DNA of 64,000 bases from Alentia gelatinosa (lineage: Eukaryota; Annelida; Polychaeta; Phyllodocida; Polynoidae), in the NCBI GenBank assembly GCA_950022655.1, contig OX465581.1:104267125-104331124 (forward strand), in the 5' to 3' direction. The position numbers and the translations under genes were made by a program. A model generated the notes under the pieces. That model was not told where the DNA came from and did not search any database. It saw only the letters and a list, made by a program, of their open reading frames with translations. This document shows positions 47,900 to 59,420 of this stretch, in pieces. Each line of letters starts with the position of its first letter. Within the stretch, counting starts at the first letter, position 1.

Positions 47900-50130
47900 C
47901 CCTGCTCATGACACAAGCTCGTCCGTGTGCGTCATGATTTATCGCCCTCCTGCCGCTCGCGGGGAACATCGCCCGCCGTCAGCGGCCACAACGACGCCGC
48001 TAAATTAGCGCGTCGGCCGGCGGACTCCGCTACTCTAATGTACCGCGTGTGTACTCGCCTGTTTGTTCACATTTCATTTTTCATCCTCGTTGTCCAAACA
48101 GCGGAGAGCAGTGGGAGAGAGAGGGGGTTGGGCGGGAGAGATGCCCCTATGGAGCTGGGCATGTTGCTGGGCGCACCAAATATTTGGGCACACACCTTTT
48201 GCTGTGTCGCTGCACGCACCTCTCTGTCGTAACTCGAGCGCGGGCGGGGCGCCATTTTGTGCCGCGCCGCTGCACCAAAAACTCGTCATGTTTCACTCCC
48301 ATTTGCGTCCGGGGCGGCGCAACAGCGCGGCGCAGTGCACCGGGGATAGCGGCGGCCGAGAGAGCACACAGCAGACGCTGCTAAATTGGCGCTGGCGAGG
48401 AGGAGACGGCGGCGCTGCGCAAACAGCCTGCCGGGGGCGGGCGGGGCGCGCGGGTGGGCACGCGGAGGACATGCGCGAGGCGCCGCCTTCAATAGACCGG
48501 CCCGGCCCCGGAGTAGCGCTCGATGGGTGCTCGTCGCCGCGCACCGGATGTGCATCAGGCGGGGCGTGACAGGTGCGTCTTCTCCACCTCTACCCCCCGT
48601 CCTACCCCACCATCCCTTCTCCCCCCTCTCCCCTCTCCTCCCACGTCCCATTAGAGCGGACCCTGTTCGGCGTCTCCAAGAATCGGCAAATTACCACGCC
48701 GGGCCGCCATTAGTGCAGAACGAGAGCCTATCTCGTTTCTTTCGACGCCATCTCAGCGCCGGCACGCGGTCTGTTTGCCCACGCATTAATTTCCATCGGG
48801 CGCAGCGTTTCAGAAATAAAGAACGGCCCCTGGCTGCTGAACGCCTGCGCGGCACAACTTCCGCTTCTGAGCGCCTTCTTCCGGATCCGGTGGAGGGAAG
48901 TGGACTGCCCCCTTCCCTCCGACCTACAGAGCGTTACCGACCACCAGGGCGCAACACCAGCCGGTATGGCAAGTGGGTGTGAAGGTCTGGGGCGGGGGAG
49001 CAGATCCCCGTACTTTTCCTGGTTCTCCTGGTCACGTGGCACAAACAAAACCAGACGACAATCGTTTCCCGCCATTCCCGTCGCCCGTGTTTCCTGTCTC
49101 CCTGGTGACGCTACCCTGACTTCCGTTTCCGCTTGCTATGGTCGAGGTGAGCCAGGTTATATGTAAAGCCATTAAACGAACTTACCCACAGAGCTTCCCT
49201 TCTCTTTGGACTAGCTTGAAACACCTTTATAACAACTCCCCCGACTCTCCTCCTCCTGCCCATTTTTCTCGATCTCCTAGACAAGCATACACCATCCTTC
49301 CTTTAATCCCGACCCAGAGCGTGACCAAGGGAATACACGCCTTAGCCGGAAGTGGATTAGCCCCATGTCAGACTTACTTGTATCGGGGCGCCGGGTCCCC
49401 GAGTCGTGCGAGGACACCGGACGTTGCCAAATCACGTGACCTCAAGACGCACTGGTCCTCTGTCTACACCTTGACGTGCTGATCTCTGGGCCTCCTCGTC
49501 TCGCAATATATTCCCTCCTACACCCTCGGGAACCCCCTCCGTGTTGGTGACAGCGCAGGGGTCCAGTGTCCACCAACCGGGGAAGCCATCGGAAAAGAAA
49601 GGGAAGCACATGTGGCTTCCATCCCCCATCATCTTCTCCCAGCGTCTGTACTGCGTCCCCCTAGTGGCTACACTGAATCCCCGCCCCTACGCCGCCCGCT
49701 GCTACCACCACTACTACCACGAGCTAAAGAAGCATGGCGTCTTGTGCCTTGAGGCGCTTGTCCTGTGTCATCACAGCCATATTTATACTTAAATACCGGC
49801 AAATTTACCTAAGATTGCTTCGGCACACACTTCAATATAAACAGGCCGTGTTTTCAATATTTGCCGCTAGTAATCCCGGCGGCAAATTTGGCCTCCAGTT
49901 AGGTTACAAGTCGTCAAATAAACACGTGTGTGTGGTGGATGGTCGCGACTGGAGTATGGAGTGATGGTGGGGATGGGGGGCAAAAAATGGTATTTTTCTA
50001 TCAGTTATGTAAGCTGTGGACGTCGTCTTGGTCCTTGTTGTCCGTCCACAGGGGACCAAAATCATAGACGGCCGGTGTTTGCTACTTCTGACGGCCGGGT
50101 CGTCAATAAAAAGTGAAGGCCGCAAATATT
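47900..50130. other. Large GC-rich island in MIPOL1 intron
   Basis: This is the longest GC/CpG-dense block of the window. It contains TAAATTGGCGC (48382-48392), GGCAAATTACC (about 48687), GGCAAATTTACC (49798-49809) and GGCAAATTTGGCC (49881-49893). The two overlapping long frames at 48063-48569 and 48386-48982 are Arg/Pro/Gly-rich, as expected by chance in such DNA. Candidate regulatory cluster; function not shown. Confidence 0.35.
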
Positions 50131-50643
50131 GGCCGGCGTGAGTATTGTAAACTACTGGGGAAGTCTAGTCAAATTTGAACTAGCACACCATTCTAGCCAG
50201 AACAAGCAAAGGCGATTCCTCCGCAGACGATGGTGACTGTGAGAATCGGCGGCGGCAATTAGGAAGCACGTGGAGGGGTGGGGGAGCAGGGACATGGATA
50301 GTGTATATAGTCCGAGCACACATGGGCGAGGGCCGCTTGATAGCCTGTTCTCGTGTTTGATGGCACTATACGCTGTAGGCATACATTGACAACAGTCTCA
50401 GTCCGCTACCTAACAGTGTGACATGAGGATGGGTCTTTCTGGGTTTTTTTTTTCATTTTTATACACAGACTTGAAAGATCGACGTCAGCGAGAAGAAATT
50501 GACGAGAAGAATATTTCCACCTGTTGCGTTCTGATGATCACACATTTAAGTGTTTCGCTAATGGGAAAAGATGTATTTTTCTATTTCAAAGTAAATATAA
50601 TAAGTTGCACGTAAGGGGAGGTAATAAGTGTTAGTTCTCTCAC

Positions 50644-50738
50644 CTGTAGTAGACTCTAAGGGTCTGAAGCTCGTCCTCCAGTTTACGAACCCGATTCAAT
50701 GCCATGTCTCGCTCCTGTTGGGTGGCCATCAACTTAGC
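50644..50738 (-). CDS. MIPOL1: MIPOL1 internal exon, coiled coil (95 bp)
   Basis: The acceptor is tatttctgtttgccag and the donor is CTACAG|GTGAGAG. The exon has 31 codons plus AG: it reads AKLMATQQERDMALNRV and then RKLEDELQTLRVYY, and the last AG joins the first base of the next exon to give Ser. KLEDELQTLRVYYS followed by LHKSLSQE is the most diagnostic stretch of MIPOL1; vertebrate proteins have a KKLEEEIQTLRVYYSLHKSLSQE-like block at the same place. The charge pattern is that of a coiled coil. It starts in phase 0, matching the microexon upstream, and ends in phase 2, matching the 231-bp exon 6.1 kb downstream. Confidence 0.9.
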
Positions 50739-51440
50739 CTGGCAAACAGAAATATACACTTTATTATGCACGTTATCATCACACGTAGTAACCACAAAGT
50801 CTCTGTGTTTTATACTGAGAATATCATCACTGATGGTTCTAACAGAATGAAAGTACCATGAACAAGATAAGTATAGTAACAGATTTGATAACACTTCTGA
50901 ATTTGATTAGCTTAATGGTGATGCAAAAACATATCTCTATGGTATTACATCACCAAAGTATAATGTGTATAGAGTGCAATGTGGAAAGGTGTGTGAAACG
51001 TTTGAAAGAAGATGACAAATATATAATAAATGGTATTCAAATATTTTGCAGTTGTTTATTGCACATCATTCTCAGGTTGTATTTCAATACAATCGTATGC
51101 GTCGTTTGCGTGCAGTAAAATGATTCAGTGATGAGTTTGAAACTGCAGTGAATAAACTGACACTTAGGTTTCCTACATGCTATTAAGTCACGCGTTCTAA
51201 CGTAACCACGGGAGAAAAACAAAAGTCTAAAATGATTAATTGTGAAGATGAATTACATCATGTATTTATGCAAATGCGTCGTCTTAATTCTTCAATCAAC
51301 TGTGCCGATGGATGAACTTCGATGTAAAATGTGCAGTTTGCCAGTTGACCTCTCTAGGCCTGAGGCAACTAAGAAGATAAAATACATGCAGACATTGCAG
51401 GTTCATTCAACACACTGAAGCAGGCCTGAGGCCGACTTAC
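50739..51440 (-). other. MIPOL1 intron (0.7 kb)
   Basis: This short AT-rich intron separates the microexon and the 95-bp exon. It has consensus GT and AG ends and nothing else I can identify. Confidence 0.65.
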
Positions 51441-51467
51441 TTGGAGAGGTTTAGATGGCCCCTTATC
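51441..51467 (-). CDS. MIPOL1: MIPOL1 27-bp microexon
   Basis: The acceptor is ccttcatattctctag and the donor is CTCCAA|GTAAGTCG. The exon is exactly nine codons, DKGPSKPLQ, phase 0 at both ends, so including or skipping it keeps the frame. It lies 702 bp upstream of the next exon, whose product begins AKLMATQQ. The position corresponds to the weakly conserved linker just before the AKLLSMQQ segment of vertebrate MIPOL1. Pro, Gly and Ser would break the helix here, suggesting a hinge between coils. It is supported by splice sites and phase rather than by similarity. Confidence 0.68.
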
Positions 51468-54400
51468 CTAGAGAATATGAAGGTAAATGATACGAGAGGT
51501 TAGTGACTCGTTCTCCGCGCCAATACTATGAATTACAGGCACAGAGTTTGGCAACGCTTTGTCTGCTTCACTAGTCATAACCACGACCACTGCACTTTAT
51601 TTCCATTTCCATTAGGCTGGAGGGGGAAGGGAGGGACGTTTTCTAATTTAATTTCAATCCTGAGGGTTAATTTGCCCTAATCCAATACTCGGCTTAATCT
51701 GGCCAAGCACAATGACGATGGTTTCATGCGCGCCCCCAGCGCACGCCCCAAGCGCCGCGCGCACCTCACGGCTACAATGCGCATGCGTCAGGGAACAGAC
51801 GAGGGCTCTTCTGCTCGGGAGGTTAGAATGTGACCCCGGGTCGTAGTGAGCACGGTGGCCACATGGTGTCGCTAACGTTGGTGGGCGATAATAAAGGTTC
51901 TGAGCTAATCGCGTGACGGGGCGTCGAACAAAGGGGACTGGCCACCAGGGGTGGCAGTGGGCGTGGCCACCACTTGCCCTCCTTGTAATTATGTTGTTAT
52001 CACAACAAGGCCTGTCAAGATGGTTTAGATATTGCTGATAACGCTCCCTCCAATGCACTAACAGACCCACCGATCCCTACCGGGGAAAGAAAATAAAGAA
52101 ACCTAACCCACCCACGAACCAGCCAGCACTCGCCCCACAGCCGGTAAACACTTATACACATCACAATGGGGACGTGGACTCAATTAATAACGACATTTTT
52201 AGCAACAAACTATACAATCGAGATCTAATCAGTCTACATAATACGTTGCTCACGCCAGTGGTGGGCCTTATCGTTATCAGCTGGTATCGCTGACACCAAC
52301 AGCAGTGTGGGGGAAGTTCAGGGGTGGGGGGCAGCGCCAGGCAGTATTCGTCTGTAAATGAAGGTCTCATATTTCATGTGACATCTTGTGGATAGGGCCG
52401 CCCCTCACCACTCGTATCCTCCCGGATAGGACGACGATAGCCCCCACGCCTGGTCCCCAGATAGCCTGCTCGTTTCTCCTGATTAATTTCTGGTCAAAGC
52501 TAAGGGTAACAGTCATTGTAAATCCTAGTTTTTGTACCCAAGAGACGTAGTTATATGTTCATTAAAGGGCATCGCTCTTTATCATCTGTGTAGATACGCA
52601 CAATATCAACACTTGATTCTCTAAATTTATTTACACATCCCCAATTCCTACGGTTTATCTATTTCTTATCCCTAATAATTACATACATTATCTTATTCTT
52701 TCTGTACAATGAGGCCAAACCTACATACATATACATATCTCTGGGTGAATACATCGTAAATAAGCAACAGGTGCTGAGCAGAATACAAAAGTTTAGCTTC
52801 TGGTAATGACTGACAATGATGGACGCTTCCTAGTGGTCCTGGCTCAAACCGTCATCTCCATCTACTACTTATCCCTCAAAGCGGCCCGCGGTGGGCCCAC
52901 CCTTTACCGGAGTAGCGCCGCCTTGCCTCCTCTTGGGTCCCTCCAGGACCGGGTGGTGGGGATGCGGGGGGATGATGTATTGTCCGGGGTGGGCCCCGGG
53001 GCCACGCGACCCGCACCCGGCCTCCTCCCGGCGCCCGGAGCCCCGTCAACCGCCGCCAATGCATCACGAGGCGGGGGAGCGGCTGACAGACGAGTCCGTC
53101 TCCGGCGCGCGGCCTGCCCAGGTCTCCCCCGGGCTACACCCGCCCGCCTGCCTGCGTGCCCGCCGCCCGTCTTGGAAGCCCCATCCATCTCCTCGCCCTG
53201 CTCATTCATCTTTCCTCTGCTGACAGGCCATATTGGCCACCGCCCGGCAATTGTGTAAAACAATTCCCATTAAGGCTGGGCGTGCGTGGTGCACGATACA
53301 CGAGTCCGGCCTTGGTGGGGGTGGCTGGGGAGGGAGGGCGGGCGGCTGGAGGAGAGACACGGGCGGCGTGAGGCCCTGGACCCCTTGTCGTCATGTGGAA
53401 AGTGAGGGCATAATGAGCATAGTATGGCTTTCTGTTTTGGAGGGAAAATAAACGGGCAGTATACCCCGGTTATACCAATTGTATATAGGAAGGTACAGTA
53501 AAGAGGTGGGATGTGGGGGCGGGTTACTGAATTCTACGACTGTGAACGTAGTCAAAGCGAAGGCCAAGGGGAATAATTGTGATGCGTAATCTCGACTATA
53601 ACGGGGCGGGGTGGATTGTGCTATCAACAACGCTATATCGTCTAAGGTTATTCGTAAGATGTAAATCTCTCAAGGAAAATATTGAGTCCTACAAAGGTCC
53701 TAAGTAAAGTGGATCACCATGATGTAAATCATATCGTATACATTACTGACCTTATCTGGATGATATCATCGCACCAAGATAGACTTTGTGTCATAGCTAT
53801 TATCAGTGTATACATATGAAATGTATGCATACATTCATTTGATTTAATCTGCAAACCTATGATTAAGGAACGTTAGTATAAAAATTATTTCATCTCTGAT
53901 ATAGCACTCAGCCATTGAATACTGCAATTATTACGTCACACAAGGAACGGTGACTAGTTTTTGGCATGGATTAACAAGAGCACACCAGACCGCAAGACAT
54001 TGTGTACAATTTTATGTCATTTTTTAACGATCATGATTACCACAAGAAAGTAATTCTTAAGACATTCACAAATGAACCCGTGGCGCTTTAGGCACAAAAG
54101 ATGAAAGGATTTTGGAAACCACATATTTACCTATATATTGCCTCATGTGTAATTTCACTCTACCCCTCGGTATAGTCAACATCATCATCAAAAATAACAG
54201 CAGGAGACTGAGGAGAAAGGCGAGTGGGTTGGTCAGATAGTTTAAAGCATGGGGAAGCTGCTCGGGATGGCTCCTGGATTATTGACACACATGTGAAAAG
54301 TAGGCTGGAGCGGCATGTTGTTGGCCGGCCATCAGGATGCGTCCACTTTACGTCAATGACGTCTGTCTATATACAGACGGGCCGTTTTGTGGCCCGTGAC

Positions 54401-54690
54401 AATGTTTGACGCAGCTTCTTATCGCGCTCACGGCAAAGGGGTGGTGATGGTGTGTGCATGTGTGAGCGCAGAGGGTGGGGAGGAGGGGGTAGTGTCTCTC
54501 CCTCCTCCCATCTCCTACCCTCCGCTCCCTAACTCCGGCGGTTCATGCTGCCAGTGGCTTCCCCGCCTCCAGTAAGCGGCTCCTCGGTACACACAGACAC
54601 GCCATCCCGGGTCTGTGTTCCACACTCCCCATCCCCTCCAGCGGTTGGTTCCACTGCCTGCCACTGGGGGCGCGGTGGGACGGACAGCGG

Positions 54691-54709
54691 GAAGCCAGTG
54701 GGGAAGCCA
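54691..54709 (+). repeat. GAAGCCA pair at 12-bp spacing
   Basis: GAAGCCA at 54691 and 54703, exactly 12 bp apart, in a GC-rich island. Confidence 0.75.
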
Positions 54710-56402
54710 CCCATGGGCCGGCACGAAGCGGTATACACCATGAGTGGAGCAACAGGGTGATTGTCATTACTATGGCTTTGTCATCGATTCGTGTCTCAAT
54801 TCAATTTGATAATTTTGGTCTCTGTGAATTGTATATATGTCCTCAATAGAGCGCTTTGGTGTACTTTAGTTCGTATACCTCTCTGTTGGATGACTTCGTC
54901 ATATAAACGACAATGATCGCTTTGTGCACTCAGCTTTAATGTCACATTGTAATAACAAGAAAGCAAACGCAAATCTATGTGCGAAAATAATGCCGTTCTA
55001 GGCATAGGACTTGAGAATCTATAATTTGTTTTCTTTAAAGTACCTCATTCAATTTCTTTTTTTTTAGATTAAGGCCTTACATAATAGACACGTATGGTTA
55101 TATAGGGTTATAATCCGGGATGAAGATACAAACTGATGTTCATGGCGTTGATTTTTTTAGAAGAAAAACTTCCAACAATATAGAATTTATGTTTTTATAT
55201 AAGTAATATTTTACCAGACTCTTGATTCATTTTCCTAGTTTATTTCACTCTATATTTTCGTGTTGTCTTTTTGAATCAAAGTTTTCTGCGACAAATTCTC
55301 ATTTGTGTCAGGGTGAGTATGATTAACATTGAACGCAGTTGTAATGTGATTACTATTGGAAAAGAAGGTTTAACTGTCGTGCAATTCAGTACCGTCTACC
55401 TAAAGTTAAAACAGATGACATATTCTTCTTCCTGTGCAAGGACCAAGCCTATATCCTGTGTGGAAATACCAATTGCATAAAAACTCAACTCCCGAACGAC
55501 AACTAATAGAACGGAAAATGCAATATGTAAATGAGCGCCTCTAAAAATGCCCGACCAAACTGACGCTAAAGGAGAAGGTTGGAGGGAGGTATGCCCGTCT
55601 GCACCTCATATAGGTGGTGATGGTGCTGGAACAGACCTGATGTGCCAGTCCTGTCATGTTTCACAAATATACTCGACCTACATGCCAGCCTTCCCCTCCT
55701 TTCCTTCCCCATGTACCATCACCACCTCCAACTCACCTCTACCTGCGGCGTAGTTCGCAGACGGTTTCCACGCTCCTTATTTGTGTCAATCCCACGGCGC
55801 CACAGTTTTCATATGTTCTATTCTTTATCCCCTTGTGATATTGGAACAGGGAGGGGATGTATATGGGGTGGTGGCCCCGGTGGAGGGGAGAGGGAAGTTT
55901 TATAAAGGAAAAGGTCAGGGTGTTACGGGAAGCACAAGGTCCAATGACCAAGTCTCTGTTTTTCACAGACGGTTTAAGTTTCAGATCTGGTTTTCGCGCG
56001 TTTTCAATGTCGTCTGCTGACGATGCCGACCGCCTTCAGGACGCAGGTCTGGATATCACAAAGGCATGCGCCCGGTCCCAATCTCCTTGTGAGAACCATA
56101 GAGCCTCAGAGATTGCCCGCTTCTCTCTGTATGCTTACCGTTAACCTGGAATGTCATATCCCACGCCCTCACCACAAAATATACTCCCACCGACTGGTTT
56201 AAACATTGAGAACCTAACATTACAACTTAGCCTACTTTTTCAAAATCCAATATGTAGAGTCCCACAAACATCTCGCTGATCCACCTCCACGATATCACCT
56301 TCCTCGATTAAAATCAGATTTCCAGACTGTCAGCTATATATATCATCCTCTGAAATCCTACTGGAATAAAAATAAATATATTGGTTCTCATAACTCTCTC
56401 CG

Positions 56403-56416
56403 CCCCCCCCCCCCCC
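56403..56416. repeat. poly-C run
   Basis: Fourteen consecutive C residues. Confidence 0.9.
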
Positions 56417-56966
56417 TATCTCTGTATGTTTCGACATACCTGTCCTTTAATACACACAACCTCCCATGGCTGGCAATATTAACCCTAAGTGTTACAAACA
56501 AAAGTAAGCGGTCACTGTTTGACCACCATACTTGTGATATGTGTGTACGTGTATGTGGGCAATGTTTATGTGACCACTATGTGTGGCCAGTTTGCGTGGT
56601 ATGTGTGTGCTGATGGTGGTGGAGGGGTGCGGCAGGGTGCGGTGGTGCTCTGAGGCTGGGAGTGCGCCTGCTGCAGAGCCTGTTTCCCTTCATCCTTGTC
56701 CAAATTTGCCTCAGCCGTGGCCTGCCTATAGGCAGTTGGGGCCCCGGCCAGCCTTCGTCGTTTGCACGGCGGGTAATGAGGCGACAAACAGTTTAGCCTG
56801 TTTAATCGGACTACCGCTGCAGCGGGCCCTTCTGGTTAAGTTCACAATCTCGGCACTGTTTGAGCCGCATTGATATACTATATTGCCACCTCAAGGGCCG
56901 CTGTCTATAAATGTTGATGTAGGCTCAGTCAGAGCTGGTTCAACTATCTAATGGATTAGCACTTAC

Positions 56967-57023
56967 CCGCACTGTTTGGTCTTTTTCTTTTAAAAAGCCC
57001 TGTAGTCCATTATTGCAGTTTAT
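56967..57023 (-). CDS. Candidate upstream MIPOL1 exon
   Basis: An open frame ends at a strong donor (GTGCGG|GTAAGTGC) in phase 0, which is what the microexon downstream needs. The segment reads INCNNGLQGFLKEKDQTVR. FLKEKDQTV could correspond to the LIEERDAAL segment of vertebrate MIPOL1, but the resemblance is only in pattern. Two acceptors keep the frame: gtgtctctaag (end 57023, 57 bp) or ggactacag (end 56999, 33 bp); neither has a good pyrimidine tract. The frame stays open to a TGA at 57075. A segment matching the vertebrate LEQEL region is not found between here and 51467, so either an exon was missed or this candidate is wrong. Confidence 0.35.
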
Positions 57024-58879
57024 CTTAGAGACACTACAAACTTCCGCATTCGGGTCCTTTTTGTATATAGGTGATCAAGGGACGCAAATAAGACTTCATT
57101 TACAAGTGATTACACATCGTCAATTGCCTTTCTTCAAATGTGTAGTCAGCTATCATCTTTCCTAGCACATGAATACATGTAGTTGTAGTATATGAACATC
57201 AGGAGAAAAGAAGGGATCGATGATAAAGCACGGAATTGGAGCCTGTTCCGGAAAAATGATGCGCCAAAATAATCTATATACAGAAAAACATATACATTGA
57301 GAGAGCGATATGGAATTTCACGATCAGGGATATTTACATGAAGACAAATGATGGTTAAGGAGAGGAGACGGTGCTCGGTACATTGAACAGCCGATGAAAA
57401 ACCATCAGGTGGTGCTGCAGACGTTCACGTGCCGCGGCCCCCCACCCTCCTCCAGCCCCCATCCTCATCGGCCTTCCTCCAGGCGGCACGGCCGATCACC
57501 GGGGATCAAGATCACGTCCGCCATTGATTGGCTGCTGCCCGACACATGTCGTTGCCATGGAGAGGCGGGGCGGTACCTAGCAACAAGCGGGGGCCCGGGG
57601 GGAGGCTGCTCGCAGGAGGAGCAGTGGTCGCCCTGGAGGAGGCGGCTCAATCAGCCCCTATTAGGTCTGATCGATGTGGGAAAAATGCCTGGAGCAGCGC
57701 GCAGGCTGGAGCAGGGGGTGGGCTGTAGGAGTGTTGCCTTATATATGATATAATATATATCCCAGGATGATGGGGTGAATGTTGTATGCGTCTTCATATA
57801 TCCATATAGATGGGTATGAATGCTTGGTCGTACTGTATATGTATGGGTGTGGGATTAGCTGTGGGACCATGTGGCGTGACGCGCCATTTGCCCACGCACG
57901 AACCCCCATGTATCCTTACTTCTCATGTGTGGAATATTGTTCCATCCATCCTTTTAAAAATATCGATGCAAGTACTACTACTTACAGCAAAAGCTACCCA
58001 AAAAATTAAAACATCATTATATGAATACATGTTATTATATTAGTTGAAAATTGAATATCATTATTTGGGGCATATGATAAGTGGTCGATATAGTTCTCCA
58101 TTGGTAATGGCTAGGTTTATTTCTACCTCTATGAGCGTGTATCAAATCTTCAGGTGTATTCGAAAATATATATGTTAACAGACATACCAATTAGTCTAAT
58201 GTTAATCCACTTGCCTGCGTCAAAACCTTAAAAAGTGTATCAAATTGTTTAAATCTCCTGTGACTTACAAAATGGAATATTTATTACTTTGCGTCAAACT
58301 GAAAGGGGTAAGACAGCAGTTGAATAAAACATATTTTCGAAGTATCTTGTTGGGTGATTTAAAATTGTATGTGGTCATAGTTGACTCTATTTTCAGTATA
58401 TTTTGAGAACGGTCCGATTTGTGGTTCCCAATACACAATGCCATAGAATGTAACAAAACAATGGTTGTTGAACAAGAACTCAGCAACGCTTACACCTGAG
58501 CTCTACTGAACACAGCTCGGTAGAACAATAGTTAAAACCAAACATACAACAAACAAACATTTGCTCACAATGTTGTGTCTGAGATCTTGTCGCTGTACAA
58601 AGGCGATATACTGTTTGAAGGTGGCCCGAGGAGTGGAGAGATGGAGGGGAGGGTGGGATATATAGGTACAGCTATGAATGTATGTAGTCACTGCAATCGG
58701 CGAAATCTATGTTACAATGTTGAGTATGGTTTATCATCATGGCGGACACGTGAGTCTATAGACGCTTCACCTGAGCAGTAAAGGTGGGGATTGCTCTCCC
58801 ATCATGGCACCGCCCTACCAAAAACACTGCCTATTTGTCCTCGGGTCTCGCTACCTAAGTAGCCATACGCTAGCCGAGC

Positions 58880-59420
58880 GGTAAATACCGGTGTCTGTGG
58901 GCACGTCAGTGGCGGGCTTTGACACTCTAACTCCCACCAACCACCTCCCTAGTGCCCATCACTAACCTATGTAAATTTGTCAATCAAAACATACACAAGC
59001 CACTGCAAATTTACCATGTGAAATATCAGTTTCTTTTTGCCGCGCCGCCGCAGCAGCATTCCGAAACAACACCGGTCGCAGTCAGAGTAAATTTGCCCGG
59101 CGAAAACATAAACAGCGCGCCTCGCGACCGTCGCCCAAGCGCTGCCGGAGTAAGATAGCGTAAACACGGAGAGCCATGTAAATTGGCGCCCGGTGAATGC
59201 GATGAGAGTTGAGGGTAAATTTGCCGTGCGCCTCGAGGCTCTGCTATGGCTGTGTTTGTTACAGCATGCTCGTGTCAGACCCCCGCCCCACACGGCTCGT
59301 CACACGATCTGTGACTTGAGTGACAGACATCAGAGCCATCATAGAGAGAACGTCCAGTAGTGGGACGGCGGTGGACGGGCGGTGGTCTGCACGCACAGGG
59401 GCGTGGCTTCTCGATTATTG
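58880..59420. other. GC-rich island with repeated AAATTTGCC words
   Basis: It contains TGCAAATTTACC (59003-59014), AGTAAATTTGCCC (from 59086), TAAATTGGCGCC (59179-59190) and GGTAAATTTGCC (59214-59225). The same words occur in the island at 47900-50130. No coding frame is convincing. Candidate regulatory element. Confidence 0.35.

Larger units (their letters stand above)
44510..50643 (-). other. MIPOL1 intron with dense GC-rich islands (6.1 kb)
   Basis: The intron lies between the 95-bp and 231-bp exons. Its flanks are AT-rich; its core (45000-45560, 46680-47400, 47900-50130) is GC-rich and CpG-rich, with AT-core words such as TTAATTA, TAAATTGGCGC and GGCAAATTT embedded in GC-rich DNA. The open frames at 46846-47382 and 48386-48982 lie in these blocks and have no recognisable protein features. 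Short repeats are (AAC)n at 44761-44786 and (AAAG)n at 46543-46583. Confidence 0.7.

Noticed and set aside
48386..48982. 198-codon open frame on the plus strand
   Set aside because: Lies in the most GC-rich block, with competing frames on both strands and Arg/Pro-rich composition; no recognisable motif or initiation context.
55742..55800. Minus-strand donor GTAGAG/GTGAGT with a short open frame
   Set aside because: Strong donor but no acceptor with a pyrimidine tract upstream, and the peptide is not coil-like.
56585..56733. Coil-like minus-strand segment QATAEANLDKDEGKQALQQA after an acceptor-like ctgcctatag
   Set aside because: Looks like a MIPOL1-type coil, but no usable GT donor follows for about 150 bp and the frame runs into Pro/His-rich sequence.
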